A DNA stretch of 64,000 nt from Mucilaginibacter gilvus (GCF_004054195.1 NZ_SBIW01000004.1:372001-436000); one strand, 5' to 3'. Positions 9,611 to 18,128 are shown, counted from the first letter of the stretch. Program-made: numbers and translations. Notes: generated by a model not told the origin, from the sequence alone.

Positions 9611-9695
9611 TTGGAAAGTTGAAAGGTTTTAGTTGCAATGTTGCTTAACAGGTATAATTTTATAACCGTTTAATTTTCCAACCTTTCAACAAACA
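9611..9695. repeat. Imperfect inverted-repeat element between peptidase genes
   Basis: An 11-bp perfect inverted repeat (GTTGAAAGGTT at 9618-9628, complement at 9680-9690) with related GGAAAGTTGAAAGG-like sequence around each arm, separated by 51 nt of AT-rich DNA. It could fold as a long stem-loop (transcription end) or be a member of a dispersed repeat family; no open reading frame is present. Confidence 0.45.
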
Positions 9696-9738
9696 TTTAT
9701 TGATATCCCGGCGTTAAGCCTAAAATAAATTCAATATT

Positions 9739-10596
9739 ATGCAATGGTTTGGCAGGCGCGAAAGCAGTAATACAGAAGAAGGCAGCAGCGGTGGCGGCGG
9801 CCGTGGTTTTGCTTTTGGCGGGGGTATATTAGGTATTGTAGCTGCGGCTATTTATTTTTTTACCGGGATAGATCCTTCACAGGTGATCAACCAAACCCAG
9901 GGTAACTCGCAGCAAACAGAGCAGGTTAACTCAGAATCTGCCGGGCCGGATAATAATCAAAAAAAATTCGCGCGTGTTGTTTTGGCCGATACAGAAGATA
10001 TCTGGACCAAACTCTTCAACGATATGGGCAAAACCTACGATAAGCCCGTGATGCACTTTTTTAGCGAAGGCGTAAACACAGCTTGCGGGCAAGCATCGTC
10101 GCAAAGCGGCCCTTTCTACTGCCCCGGCGATCAGAAGGTATATATCGATGTTTCGTTTTTTGACGAGCTGACCAATAAATTTGGTGCAGGCGGCGATTTT
10201 GCGCAGGCCTATGTAATTGCCCACGAAGTTGGCCACCATGTGCAGGACCTGCTGGGCATAAGCGCTAAAATGGACCAAGCCCGCCAGCAATTAAGCGAAG
10301 AAGAGTATAACAAACTATCGGTAAAGCTGGAGTTACAGGCTGATTTTTATGCCGGAGTTTGGGCCCATTACGAGAAAAGCATGAAAAACGTGCTGGATCA
10401 GGGCGACATAGAAGAGGCACTTAACGCGGCCCACCAAATTGGCGACGACCGCCTGCAGCAGCAATACCAGGGCCAGGTTACGCCCGATACCTTTACCCAC
10501 GGCAGCAGCGCCCAGCGGATGTTTTGGTTTAAAAAAGGTTTCGAAACCGGCGATGTAAGCCAGGGGAATACGTTTACAGCAGGGGATTTGAATTAA
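9739..10596 (+). CDS. YpfJ-type neutral zinc metallopeptidase
   Basis: A 285-residue member of the putative neutral zinc metallopeptidase family (YpfJ / Zn_peptidase). The N-terminus has a short charged and Gly-rich stretch, then one membrane helix (about 25-42), placing the catalytic domain in the periplasm. The motif AHEVGHHVQ (about 160-168) supplies the HExxH zinc site, and ELQADFYAGVWAH further on carries the third ligand. Two Cys (in ACGQ and FYCPGD) may form a disulfide. The natural substrate of the family is unknown. It is transcribed alone. Confidence 0.9.
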   Translation: MQWFGRRESSNTEEGSSGGGGRGFAFGGGILGIVAAAIYFFTGIDPSQVINQTQGNSQQTEQVNSESAGPDNNQKKFARVVLADTEDIWTKLFNDMGKTYDKPVMHFFSEGVNTACGQASSQSGPFYCPGDQKVYIDVSFFDELTNKFGAGGDFAQAYVIAHEVGHHVQDLLGISAKMDQARQQLSEEEYNKLSVKLELQADFYAGVWAHYEKSMKNVLDQGDIEEALNAAHQIGDDRLQQQYQGQVTPDTFTHGSSAQRMFWFKKGFETGDVSQGNTFTAGDLN

Positions 10597-10720
10597 GCTG
10601 GGATAGGTGTTTATTGGAATATTTAAAAAAAGAAGTGTTTCACCGGTTAAACCCGGGTAAATTTGATGTTTTAAATAAAACGCTGTAAATTAGCTTATTA
10701 AGCCGCTTATATCAAGTATG

Positions 10721-10813
10721 TGGGTGTTCCAAAGTCTTTCGCGAAAAACTGTAAAGCGCTGGTAGTCAGAATGTATTTTAAAATAAGTTCCGCTTTTAAA
10801 GGTGGAACACCCA
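10721..10813. repeat. MITE-like element with 10-bp terminal inverted repeats
   Basis: TGGGTGTTCC at 10721-10730 is repeated perfectly inverted at 10804-10813, enclosing 73 nt with no coding capacity. The short length, perfect ends and intergenic position suggest a miniature inverted-repeat element or a relic of an insertion sequence; no target-site duplication is obvious. It lies beyond the stop codons of both flanking genes (convergent YpfJ and PlsC-like genes), so it could also serve as a terminator. Confidence 0.45.
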
Positions 10814-10827
10814 GCTTAAAGGTTGAA

Positions 10828-11559
10828 TTACTCTACCACCCCTCTTATTCTATCCTCAATCTCCTTCACCAATTCATCAATCGGGGTTTTGCCGGGTTCG
10901 ATGGGTTCAAGAATTTCCCAGCTCATAGGGGTGAAGGTGTTTAGCGGATACAATCCGTAACGGATCATCTTCCATGAGTTTTTTATGGCGACAGGAACCA
11001 ACAATGCTTCGGGGCATTTTTTTAGCAAGGCTGCCACACCGGCTGCCTGGAAGGGTTTCACATTACCATCCTTAGAGCGTGTCCCTTCGGGGAATATCAT
11101 GGCCGACCATTTATTTTCTTTCATCCGGTTGCCAAATTTTACCAGCTCGGTAATGGATTGCCGTGCGTCTTTACGGTCGATATTGGCGCCTCCGCCTACT
11201 TTTAGGTTGTAGGATATAGAGGGGATACCTTTTGTTAATTCTACTTTAGAGATAAACTTAGCGTGATATTTCCGCAGAAAATATATCATCGGCGGGATAT
11301 CAAATATACTTTGGTGGTTGGCGATGAATATCATGGGACGCCCAACTGGCAAATTTTGCTTGTTGGTAAACGTTACCACATTCCCTACGATATAGAAGGT
11401 GCTCACCAGCCAAAAGTTGAGGATATCTACGCTTTTTTTATGGGCCGCGTAGCCAAACCAATTATAACAGATCCATTGTATGGGATGGAAGATGCAAAGC
11501 AGTAGCAAAAACGCAACAATAGCAAAGGGCGACAGGATATAGCCTAAAAACTTTTTCAT
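10828..11559 (-). CDS. 1-acyl-sn-glycerol-3-phosphate acyltransferase (PlsC-like)
   Basis: A 243-residue acyltransferase of the PlsC family, which transfers a second acyl chain to lysophosphatidic acid to form phosphatidic acid in the inner membrane. The HX4D catalytic motif is NHQSIFD (about 82-88) and the substrate-binding motif is FPEGTRS (about 158-164). A hydrophobic N-terminal segment (about 8-30) anchors the enzyme. Length is normal for the family. The NUDIX gene lies 47 nt upstream on the same strand and may be co-transcribed. Other lyso-lipid acyltransferases share these motifs, so exact substrate preference is inferred. Confidence 0.88.
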   Translation of the reverse strand: MKKFLGYILSPFAIVAFLLLLCIFHPIQWICYNWFGYAAHKKSVDILNFWLVSTFYIVGNVVTFTNKQNLPVGRPMIFIANHQSIFDIPPMIYFLRKYHAKFISKVELTKGIPSISYNLKVGGGANIDRKDARQSITELVKFGNRMKENKWSAMIFPEGTRSKDGNVKPFQAAGVAALLKKCPEALLVPVAIKNSWKMIRYGLYPLNTFTPMSWEILEPIEPGKTPIDELVKEIEDRIRGVVE

Positions 11560-11606
11560 TAACGCCGCAAAGTTATATTTTTTTAAGAAAATGCTAAATG
11601 TTTGGC

Positions 11607-12167
11607 TTATAATCTGTTCTCCAATTGCATCAGCTTTATCTTAAGCACGGCTGCTACGGTTACCGAATCGGTTATTTCGCCCGCATTAACCATCCGGTAA
11701 ACCTCTTCAAAAGGTATTTTATTTACTAGCAGGTCCTCGGTGTCCTCGGGCTCCGCTTCATGCTGTTGCAAGCCACGTGCCAGGTAAATGATGCTCAACT
11801 CATCGCTTACCGAATTGGAGAGATGCATCTGTAGTATTTCGGTCCATTCGGTAGCCTTAAGTCCGGTTTCTTCCAATAGTTCGCGCTTGGCAGATTCCAA
11901 TGGGTCGCTGCCTTCAGGGCCGCCGCCTTCGGGGATCTCCCAGCAGTATTGGTTCAGCACATAGCGATACTGGCCAACGAGGTAAGTATTCATATCAGTA
12001 TCCAGCGGGATAACGCCGATGGCTACATTCTTAAAATGTATTTTGCCATAGATCCCCGGGTTGCCCGATGGGTTGATCACCTGATACTCGGTAACATTTA
12101 TCCAGGGGTTATCATAAACATTTTCGTGGGAAACGGTTTTCCAGGGGTTTTCGGCAGGGTGTTGCAT
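11607..12167 (-). CDS. NUDIX hydrolase (ADP-ribose pyrophosphatase-like)
   Basis: 186 residues. The NUDIX box is visible in GGGPEGSDPLESAKRELLEE followed by TG, giving the GX5EX7REUXEEXGU pattern that binds Mg2+ and hydrolyses a nucleoside-diphosphate-linked substrate. The overall layout is like ADP-sugar/ADP-ribose pyrophosphatases, but substrate cannot be fixed from sequence. A second NUDIX gene of the same general type lies at 44680-45231. It is cytoplasmic, with no signal peptide. Confidence 0.85.
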   Translation of the reverse strand: MQHPAENPWKTVSHENVYDNPWINVTEYQVINPSGNPGIYGKIHFKNVAIGVIPLDTDMNTYLVGQYRYVLNQYCWEIPEGGGPEGSDPLESAKRELLEETGLKATEWTEILQMHLSNSVSDELSIIYLARGLQQHEAEPEDTEDLLVNKIPFEEVYRMVNAGEITDSVTVAAVLKIKLMQLENRL

Positions 12168-12180
12168 AAAGTCAGAATCA

Positions 12181-12218
12181 GAATTTTCAGGATTTGTGAA
12201 TTTTCAGAATGATTTGTA
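12181..12218. repeat. Tandem direct repeat upstream of the NUDIX gene
   Basis: The decamer GAATTTTCAG occurs at 12181-12190 and 12198-12207, each followed by a GATTTGT-type heptamer, so a ~17-20 bp unit is present twice. It lies between the EamA transporter stop and the NUDIX start on the minus strand. It resembles dispersed low-complexity repeats seen between genes in this group; function unknown. Confidence 0.4.
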
Positions 12219-12240
12219 AAGGTATTTTAAATACGTCATT

Positions 12241-13173
12241 TTAAGCTGTCTCCGCCTTATTTCTGCTTAAATACCCAGGCACGTTTACCAACAGTATTCC
12301 TGCCAAAATAACGATAAGGCTTAGCAACTGCGCTAAGTTCACCTCTTCGCGAATAAAAAGCCAGCCCAAAAACACTGCCACAACTGGGTTCACATAAGTA
12401 TGTGTGCTGATAATTGCAGGCGACTTTATAGTAAGCAGCCACACAAAGGAGAGGTAGGCGATCAACGAACCCATTACAATCAAAAATATCAGCCCCGCCC
12501 AGGCCTCAAAAGTCACCGCACTGAATGAAAAGCCAACCTGCTCACTTTTGCAAAAAGCAATAACGGTTGCTGCAACACCGGCTGCCAGGAGTTGTACACT
12601 GGCATTCATCACGGTAGAGCTTTTGCCCCGACTGCCTTTGATAATGAGCGAACCAAACACCCAAAGCAGCGCGCTGAACAGGATCACCACGCTGGCAATA
12701 GTTGCCATAGGCGACTGATGCGCCGGTGGAACGCCTAATTTTAAAAACAAAAAGATGCCGGTAAAGCCAATGATGAGCCCGGCAAGGATGAATTTATTGG
12801 AGAAATATTCGGGCCAGCGTGCGCGGTCTATCAACAGGAACATAAGCGGCTCAGTTGCTACCAATATAGCCGCCTGCCCCGAGCTGATGTACTGCTCTGC
12901 CCAGGCTATCATACCCGTTCCGCCAACCAGCATCAGGCTACCGGCCAGCGCATGGCGCCAAAGGAATTTCTTTTTGGGCAGGGCTTCGCCTTTTATCTTA
13001 CACCAGGCAAGCATCAGCACCCCTGCTACCAGGTAACGGGTGCCTACCAGTATGAATGGTGGGAAGCTTTTTAACCCAAAGATCACCGCCAGGTAGGTTG
13101 ACCCCCACACAATGTATATGTTGAAGAAAGCGAAAGCCACTAAAAGGGGCGGGATCGTTTTTTGAGTTTTCAT
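12241..13173 (-). CDS. EamA/DMT-family small-molecule exporter
   Basis: 310 residues with about ten membrane helices arranged as two EamA repeats, the layout of drug/metabolite transporters such as RhaT, YdcZ-like and amino-acid exporters. The opening AFFNIYIVWGSTYLAV and the second-repeat signature are typical. Substrate unknown. The ATG at 13173 is chosen over an in-frame GTG at 13182 because it gives the shorter N-terminus usual for the family. It is preceded by metK on the same strand with a 92-nt gap. Confidence 0.87.
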   Translation of the reverse strand: MKTQKTIPPLLVAFAFFNIYIVWGSTYLAVIFGLKSFPPFILVGTRYLVAGVLMLAWCKIKGEALPKKKFLWRHALAGSLMLVGGTGMIAWAEQYISSGQAAILVATEPLMFLLIDRARWPEYFSNKFILAGLIIGFTGIFLFLKLGVPPAHQSPMATIASVVILFSALLWVFGSLIIKGSRGKSSTVMNASVQLLAAGVAATVIAFCKSEQVGFSFSAVTFEAWAGLIFLIVMGSLIAYLSFVWLLTIKSPAIISTHTYVNPVVAVFLGWLFIREEVNLAQLLSLIVILAGILLVNVPGYLSRNKAETA

Positions 13174-13265
13174 ATCAAACACAATTTTATTGAGGGAATA
13201 ATGGGGTACAAAAAAAGCGACCGATGTATCAGCCGCTTTCCATTGATTTTAATTTATTAGGGGAA

Positions 13266-14516
13266 TTATAATCCGAATTCAGCTTTTACTTTGTCTACAT
13301 AGTCTAACTTTTCCCAGGTAAACAGTTCCACTTCGCGTTCCAGTTTGCTGCCGTCGTGCGCGTTGAATATTTTAGTAACCGTTACGCTTGGCTTGCCAAA
13401 GTGGCCGTAAGCCGCAGTTTCGCTATAAATAGGGTTGCGCAGTTTAAAGCGGGTTTCAATAGCGTAAGGCGTCATGTTAAAAATAGCGTCTACCTTTTTA
13501 GCTATCTCACCATCGTTTAAACCAACTTTTGCGGTACCGTAAGTGTTTACGTAAATACCCATTGGCTGTGCAACACCTATTGCGTAAGATACCTGTACCA
13601 ATACCTCGGTACAAACACCGGCAGCAACCAGGTTTTTAGCAATGTGGCGGGTTGCGTAAGCAGCAGAGCGGTCAACCTTTGATGGGTCTTTACCGCTGAA
13701 TGCACCACCACCGTGCGCGCCTTTACCACCGTAGGTATCTACAATGATCTTGCGGCCGGTTAAGCCGGTATCGCCATGCGGGCCACCAATAACAAACTTA
13801 CCGGTTGGGTTAATGTGATACTTAATCTCGTTGTTAAAGAAGTGGGCGTATTTAGGGTATTTTGCTTTTACACGGGGGATAAGGATGCTGATGATATCAT
13901 CGCTGATCTTTTTCAGCATAGTAGCTTCTTCGTCAAAATCATCGTGCTGGGTAGATATTACAATGGCATCAATACGTTGTGGGGTGTTGTCGTCATCATA
14001 CTCCAAAGTCACCTGCGATTTTGCATCCGGGCGAAGGTATTTGATCTCGCTGTCTTCACGGCGGATAGCTGCAAGCTCTATTAATAAAGCGTGTGCAATA
14101 TCCAAGGCCAACGGCATATAGTTATCAGTTTCGGCAGTAGCGTAACCAAACATCATGCCCTGGTCGCCTGCGCCTTGCTCTTCCGGTGCTTTACGCTCAA
14201 CACCCTGGTTAATATCAGGAGATTGTTCGTGGATAGCCGAAAGCACACCGCACGAACTGCCATCAAACATATAGTCGCCTTTGGTGTAACCAATTTTGTT
14301 GATCACCTCGCGGGCAATTTTTTGTACATCAAGATAGGCCTTTGATTTAACCTCGCCGGCTAAAATTACCTGCCCGGTTGTTACCAGGGTTTCGCAGGCA
14401 ACCTTTGACTCAGGGTCAAAAGCTAAAAAGTTATCAATTAACGCGTCGGATATCTGATCGGCAACTTTGTCTGGGTGCCCTTCTGATACGGATTCTGATG
14501 TAAATAAGTATGGCAT
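13266..14516 (-). CDS. metK: S-adenosylmethionine synthetase
   Basis: Makes S-adenosylmethionine from methionine and ATP in the cytoplasm. The 416-residue protein shows the N-terminal methionine/ATP site ([17 protein letters not shown]), the [12 protein letters not shown] loop, and the signature [13 protein letters not shown]...[17 protein letters not shown] segment with Lys and Asp metal/phosphate ligands. Length is slightly above the E. coli enzyme. The leader contains a SAM-II-type riboswitch (14583-14655), so expression is probably reduced when its product accumulates. It faces away from the lipid kinase gene. Confidence 0.97.
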   Translation of the reverse strand: MPYLFTSESVSEGHPDKVADQISDALIDNFLAFDPESKVACETLVTTGQVILAGEVKSKAYLDVQKIAREVINKIGYTKGDYMFDGSSCGVLSAIHEQSPDINQGVERKAPEEQGAGDQGMMFGYATAETDNYMPLALDIAHALLIELAAIRREDSEIKYLRPDAKSQVTLEYDDDNTPQRIDAIVISTQHDDFDEEATMLKKISDDIISILIPRVKAKYPKYAHFFNNEIKYHINPTGKFVIGGPHGDTGLTGRKIIVDTYGGKGAHGGGAFSGKDPSKVDRSAAYATRHIAKNLVAAGVCTEVLVQVSYAIGVAQPMGIYVNTYGTAKVGLNDGEIAKKVDAIFNMTPYAIETRFKLRNPIYSETAAYGHFGKPSVTVTKIFNAHDGSKLEREVELFTWEKLDYVDKVKAEFGL

Positions 14517-14582
14517 ATTTTTTTTGAAATAAACGTTAAAACCGAAAGTATGGATTTTTTGAAACTTGTAAAAAGAGAAGCA

Positions 14583-14655
14583 GGAATTAGCACTTTTTTA
14601 CGTGGTTGCAATAGGTACCGGGCAGGCCGGTACGATCAAATCAGTCCACTTTCGC
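14583..14655 (-). ncRNA. SAM-II-type riboswitch in the metK leader
   Basis: Read on the minus strand the leader shows, in order: P1 5' strand (GUGG, from 14649-14646), the conserved CUGAUUU, an inserted 7-bp hairpin (14633-14627 with 14621-14615, 5-nt loop), the conserved AUUGCA (14612-14607), P1 3' strand (CCAC, 14605-14602), an A-rich linker, and UGCUAAU (14592-14586). AUUGCA can pair with UGC(U)AAU leaving one bulged U, which is the H-type pseudoknot of SAM-II; the bulged U corresponds to the base that recognises the adenine of SAM. The position before metK fits exactly. The extra hairpin in loop 1 is the main departure from the minimal SAM-II. No Rho-independent terminator follows, so control may act on translation. 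Confidence 0.8.
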
Positions 14656-14659
14656 GTGG

Positions 14660-14667
14660 CAAAAATA
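14660..14667 (-). promoter_or_regulatory. -7 promoter element (TATTTTTG) for metK
   Basis: Minus-strand match to TAnnTTTG. Predicted transcription start is near 14655, which would put the SAM-II aptamer right at the 5' end of the metK mRNA. No good -33 element is seen at the usual distance. Confidence 0.5.
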
Positions 14668-14698
14668 AAACAATTTTTCACAAAGCCGAAAATACATT

Positions 14699-14706
14699 TA
14701 CTTTTG
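14699..14706 (+). promoter_or_regulatory. -7 promoter element (TACTTTTG) for the lipid kinase gene
   Basis: Plus-strand match to TAnnTTTG, 20 nt before the TTG start at 14727. It is divergent from the metK element at 14660-14667, so two back-to-back promoters occupy a ~50-bp space. Predicted start near 14711, leaving a ~16-nt leader. Confidence 0.45.
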
Positions 14707-14726
14707 CCGCTTGTAAACCTATATAG

Positions 14727-15617
14727 TTGAAAAGGAAAGCTTTATTTATAATAAACCCGGTGTCGGGAGGGAAGAAGAAAGATGGTGTGCCGGAGCTTAT
14801 AAGTAAGTACCTCGATCACTCGTTGTTTGATTACAAAACCGTTTTTAGCACCGGTGTAAAACACGCACGCGATGTTGCCCGCGAACAAGCAAAGTTTTAT
14901 GATGTTATTGTTGCCGTTGGCGGCGATGGTACGGTTAACGAGGTAGCTTCGGCAATTGCCGGTACGGATACTATATTAGGTGTGATACCGTATGGATCGG
15001 GTAACGGTTTATCCCGGTTTTTAAGCGTGCCCATGAATGCCGAAGGTGCTATTAAAGGAATCAACGCCGGCCGGGTGGTAAATATAGATGCGGGCCAAAT
15101 GAACGGGCGGTGGTTTTTTAACATGGCAGGTATGGGTTTTGATGCCCACATAAGCCAGGTATTTGCCAATGGCAGCACCAAGCGAGGTTTTATGGGGTAC
15201 CTCAAATCGTCCATTCGCGAAATATCAACCTACAAATCGCAGATATACCAGGTAGATATTGATGGAGTGAAGTACGAGCGTGAGGCTTTTATGCTGAGCA
15301 TTGCCAATTCATCGCAATACGGTAATAACGCCCACATATCGCCAACCGCCTCGGTGCAAGATGGGCTGCTTGATATTTGTATCATCAAGCCGTTTCCGCT
15401 GTACAGGTTCCCGGAGATGGGCCTTAGGATGCTCACCAAAACTTCAGAGAGTACTAAATACGTAGAGATAATTAAAGGCAAAAATATTACCATTACCCGG
15501 TCACATCCCGGGCCCATACATTTGGATGGCGAACCCAGGGAAGCGGGCGTTGACGTAAATATTAATGTAAAGCCCGGCGCCTTAAAAATTATTGTTGGCG
15601 ATAACTATAAAGACTAA
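14727..15617 (+). CDS. YegS/DagK-type diacylglycerol (lipid) kinase
   Basis: A 296-residue lipid kinase that phosphorylates diacylglycerol or a related lipid using ATP. The DAGK catalytic signatures are visible: N-terminal [11 protein letters not shown], the nucleotide loop [15 protein letters not shown] (about 68-82) and [10 protein letters not shown]. The start is a TTG at 14727: an in-frame TAG lies directly before it and there is no later Met before the conserved FIINP, so a non-ATG start is nearly forced. The next gene begins 4 nt after the stop, suggesting co-transcription with the SUI1-like factor. Confidence 0.9.
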   Translation: MKRKALFIINPVSGGKKKDGVPELISKYLDHSLFDYKTVFSTGVKHARDVAREQAKFYDVIVAVGGDGTVNEVASAIAGTDTILGVIPYGSGNGLSRFLSVPMNAEGAIKGINAGRVVNIDAGQMNGRWFFNMAGMGFDAHISQVFANGSTKRGFMGYLKSSIREISTYKSQIYQVDIDGVKYEREAFMLSIANSSQYGNNAHISPTASVQDGLLDICIIKPFPLYRFPEMGLRMLTKTSESTKYVEIIKGKNITITRSHPGPIHLDGEPREAGVDVNINVKPGALKIIVGDNYKD

Positions 15618-15621
15618 CGTT

Positions 15622-15957
15622 ATGGCAAAGAAAAACTTTACAGGCATTATGTACTCTACCGACCCTGATTTTAAATACCAGGAAGAGGGGGGCGATACCC
15701 AGGAAACACTGCCCCCTCAACAGCAGAACTTAAAGATATATCTCGACAGGATAAAGGGCAATAAATTGGTTACCCGTATAACCGGTTTTACAGGTACCGA
15801 TGCCGACCTGGAAGCAATTGGCAAAAAGCTTAAGACAAAATGCGGCGTAGGCGGTTCTGTTAAAGAAGCTGAAATATTAATACAGGGCGACTTTAGGGAT
15901 AAGGTATTCACCTTATTACAAACAGACGGCTATAAAGTCAAAAAAGCCGGAGGGTAG
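15622..15957 (+). CDS. SUI1/eIF1-like translation initiation factor (YciH family)
   Basis: 111 residues; the C-terminal ~80 residues form a SUI1 domain (VTRITGFTG...[26 protein letters not shown], given here as fragments). In bacteria YciH-type proteins are thought to monitor initiation fidelity on the 30S subunit; their exact role is unsettled. The ATG at 15622 is favoured since a frame extending to 15592 would overlap the kinase gene and add no domain sequence. Followed by paired hairpins and a T-run (15975-16043). Confidence 0.88.
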   Translation: MAKKNFTGIMYSTDPDFKYQEEGGDTQETLPPQQQNLKIYLDRIKGNKLVTRITGFTGTDADLEAIGKKLKTKCGVGGSVKEAEILIQGDFRDKVFTLLQTDGYKVKKAGG

Positions 15958-15974
15958 CTCTGATCGCTCTTTCT

Positions 15975-16043
15975 ACACCTTTTATATAAGGTGTTATAGC
16001 CTCCGCCTGGCAGGCTACATAAACACCCCCACCTTTTTTTTTT
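15975..16043 (+). terminator. Terminator with two mutually exclusive hairpins
   Basis: Hairpin 1 pairs ACACCTT (15975-15981) with AAGGTGT (15988-15994). Hairpin 2 pairs GTGTT (15991-15995) and TAGCCT (15997-16002) with AGGCTA (16012-16017) and AACAC (16022-16026). The GTGTT segment is shared, so only one can form fully. A T10 run follows at 16034-16043. At minimum this ends the kinase-SUI1 transcript; the overlap is reminiscent of an attenuator. Confidence 0.5.
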
Positions 16044-16494
16044 ACAGAACGGGCCTTGTTTCAACTTGTACCAACTTGTTCATCTTGCGGTTTGCCAGCC
16101 TCCCGGTAATCCATTTAATTTGTTTTTAGCAATAGATTGTAAATGAATACGATTACAAGCAAACAAGTTGCTTGTTACAGGTGTTGCAGTATCGCATGCA
16201 GCTATTATGCACCAATTCAATGCGTTAAACAGACACATTTAGCAGGCCGCGGATAGGGCGCATAGCAGTAATTGTACTTTAGACACTAATATATCAGCTT
16301 AGTTACACACTTTTTATAGGGCAAGGCTTGCTATTATTAAAAAAAATGGGTTTTATTGTAAAATATTATTTGGTAAAAACACAATTTTTGGACTTGAGAA
16401 CGTTATGTATTACCATTTTGCCAAACCGCTAAGCGGGCTATATTAAATTATTATAAAGAATTACATAAAAAGTTTTTTTAATTCATTTAAATTC
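16044..16494. other. Long intergenic region before exbB
   Basis: About 450 nt with no convincing gene. It holds CAACTTGTT (16072-16080) complementary to AACAAGTTG (16162-16170), a local AACAAG-TTG-CTTGTT hairpin (16162-16176), and a 37-codon Cys-rich open frame (16143-16256) that may be chance. The right half (16321-16494) is strongly AT-rich, as expected upstream of a strong promoter. A structured leader or small RNA cannot be excluded. Confidence 0.5.
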
Positions 16495-16502
16495 TATTTT
16501 TG
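16495..16502 (+). promoter_or_regulatory. -7 promoter element (TATTTTTG) for the exbB-tonB operon
   Basis: Match to TAnnTTTG in AT-rich DNA, 74 nt before the exbB ATG. Predicted start near 16507 gives a ~69-nt leader. A clear -33 TTTG is absent; a T-run (16473-16479) sits at about the right distance. Confidence 0.45.
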
Positions 16503-16575
16503 TTATTCGCTTAATACGCACACATTTTTATTAACTTATATTATAAACAAAACGAAAACTAAAAATTAAAAAGTA

Positions 16576-17418
16576 ATGGCAAACGCACCAACAAAACCAA
16601 CTACCCCTGTTAAGAATGAAAGCTCAAGTGCATCGGGCGCATTTGCAACTTTGACCATCCCAATTTGTATAGTAGTCGCTATTTTAATATACATGTTCAT
16701 TTTGGGCGATGGCAGCCACTACAAAGGCGGCGACCCTGAAAATGATGTAAACCCTGGCGATTATTTCGGTATCATACACAAAGGTGGTATCATCGTACCT
16801 ATCATCATGTCTTACCTGTTAATGGTTATCGTTTTCTCTATCGAGAGGGCTATTGTTATTGGTAAAGCATCTGGTACAGGTAACGTAGATGTTTTCGTTA
16901 AAAAGATCCAATCTTTCCTTAACGCTGGTAACATCGATGCTGCAAGCGCAGAGTGCGACAAACAAAAAGGTTCGGTAGCAAACGTTATCAAATCTGGTTT
17001 GAAAAAGTACAAAGAAATGGAAGCAGAACCAAATCTTGATGTTGATCAAAAAACATTAGCTATCCAAAAAGACATTGAAGAAGCAACAGCTTTAGAAATG
17101 CCTATGTTAGAGCAAAACCTTACTATCATCGCTACTTTGGTATCAATCGGTACCTTAACCGGTCTATTGGGTACGGTAATCGGTATGATCAAGGCCTTCG
17201 GCGCGTTAGCAGCTTCTGGTGCTCCAAACCAATCGGCATTATCAAACAGTATTTCTGAGGCACTTATCAATACAGCATTAGGTATCGGTACTTCAGCTAT
17301 TTCAATTGTTATGTACAACTTGTTTACATCTAAAATAGATAAGCTTACTTACGCTATCGATGAAACTGGTTTCAGCATTGTTCAAACATTCGCTGCATCA
17401 CACAAAAATAGCAAGTAA
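16576..17418 (+). CDS. exbB: ExbB/TolQ/MotA-family proton channel subunit
   Basis: A 280-residue inner-membrane subunit of the TonB energising motor. Membrane helices lie at about 25-45, 70-90, 190-215 and 230-255; the last two carry the MotA/TolQ/ExbB signature (TLTGLLGTVIGMIKAFGALA and a following LGIGTSAI segment). With ExbD it conducts protons and drives TonB. The N-terminus has an extra Pro/Thr/Ser-rich stretch and a first helix, common in Bacteroidota homologues. First gene of a run reaching at least to tonB. Confidence 0.92.
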   Translation: MANAPTKPTTPVKNESSSASGAFATLTIPICIVVAILIYMFILGDGSHYKGGDPENDVNPGDYFGIIHKGGIIVPIIMSYLLMVIVFSIERAIVIGKASGTGNVDVFVKKIQSFLNAGNIDAASAECDKQKGSVANVIKSGLKKYKEMEAEPNLDVDQKTLAIQKDIEEATALEMPMLEQNLTIIATLVSIGTLTGLLGTVIGMIKAFGALAASGAPNQSALSNSISEALINTALGIGTSAISIVMYNLFTSKIDKLTYAIDETGFSIVQTFAASHKNSK

Positions 17419-17506
17419 TAAAATATTAGTGCTTGTTTCCACGTTATAACAAAATATAATTTGGAATTAATTTGAATTTGTAACACTTAATATTTAATTT
17501 TACAAA

Positions 17507-18124
17507 ATGCCAAGAGTAAAAGTCCAAAGAAAAAGTACTTCGATAGATATGACCGCCATGTGCGACGTAGCTTTCCTGCTGCTTACCTTCTTTATATTAA
17601 CCGCTAAGCCAAAAACGGAGGATCCTGTTCCTGTTGATATACCGGCATCTACAACAGTGCTGCCTATACCAGATGATAACATGCTAATGTTAACTGTTGG
17701 TCAGAGCAAAGTGTACTTCTCTGTAGATGGTAACGATATCCGCAAGCAAACGTTGATCCAGATGAGTGATAAGTACGGCGTTAAATTCACTCCGGAACAG
17801 CAGGAAAAATTTTCAGGCTTGCCAATATTTGGCGTACCTATCAATCAACTTGCCGGTTTCCTTGATCTGGATGCAGAAGGCAGGAAAGCTTTTAAGCAAC
17901 CGGGTATTCCGCACGATACGACAGCCAATAATGAATTGTCTGACTGGATCCGCGAAGCGCGCCGCGTTGACGTAAGCTTACACAACAGGGCTCTGCGTAT
18001 TTCTATCAAAGGAGATAACAAAGAAGAGTATCCAACTATCAAGAAACTGATAGGCGTTCTTCAAAAACAAAAAATAAACAAGTTCGCGCTGATCACTACG
18101 ATCAAATCGGACCCCAAAAAGTAA
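17507..18124 (+). CDS. exbD: ExbD-family proton-channel subunit (first copy)
   Basis: 205 residues: a short basic N-terminus, one membrane helix (about 17-37) with the key Asp (MCDVAFLLLTFF), then a periplasmic domain. The Asp is the proton-carrying residue of ExbD/TolR. The periplasmic domain is longer than in E. coli ExbD by about 60 residues, typical of Bacteroidota. It is followed 4 nt later by a second exbD, so the motor may be built from two different ExbD subunits. Confidence 0.9.
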   Translation: MPRVKVQRKSTSIDMTAMCDVAFLLLTFFILTAKPKTEDPVPVDIPASTTVLPIPDDNMLMLTVGQSKVYFSVDGNDIRKQTLIQMSDKYGVKFTPEQQEKFSGLPIFGVPINQLAGFLDLDAEGRKAFKQPGIPHDTTANNELSDWIREARRVDVSLHNRALRISIKGDNKEEYPTIKKLIGVLQKQKINKFALITTIKSDPKK

Positions 18125-18128
18125 AAAG

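Noticed and set aside
14646..14659. Alternative CCAC-GCGAAA-GTGG hairpin upstream of the SAM-II aptamer, as an anti-P1 switch
   Set aside because: The upstream CCAC (14656-14659) probably lies before the transcription start inferred from the -7 element, so it would not be in the RNA.
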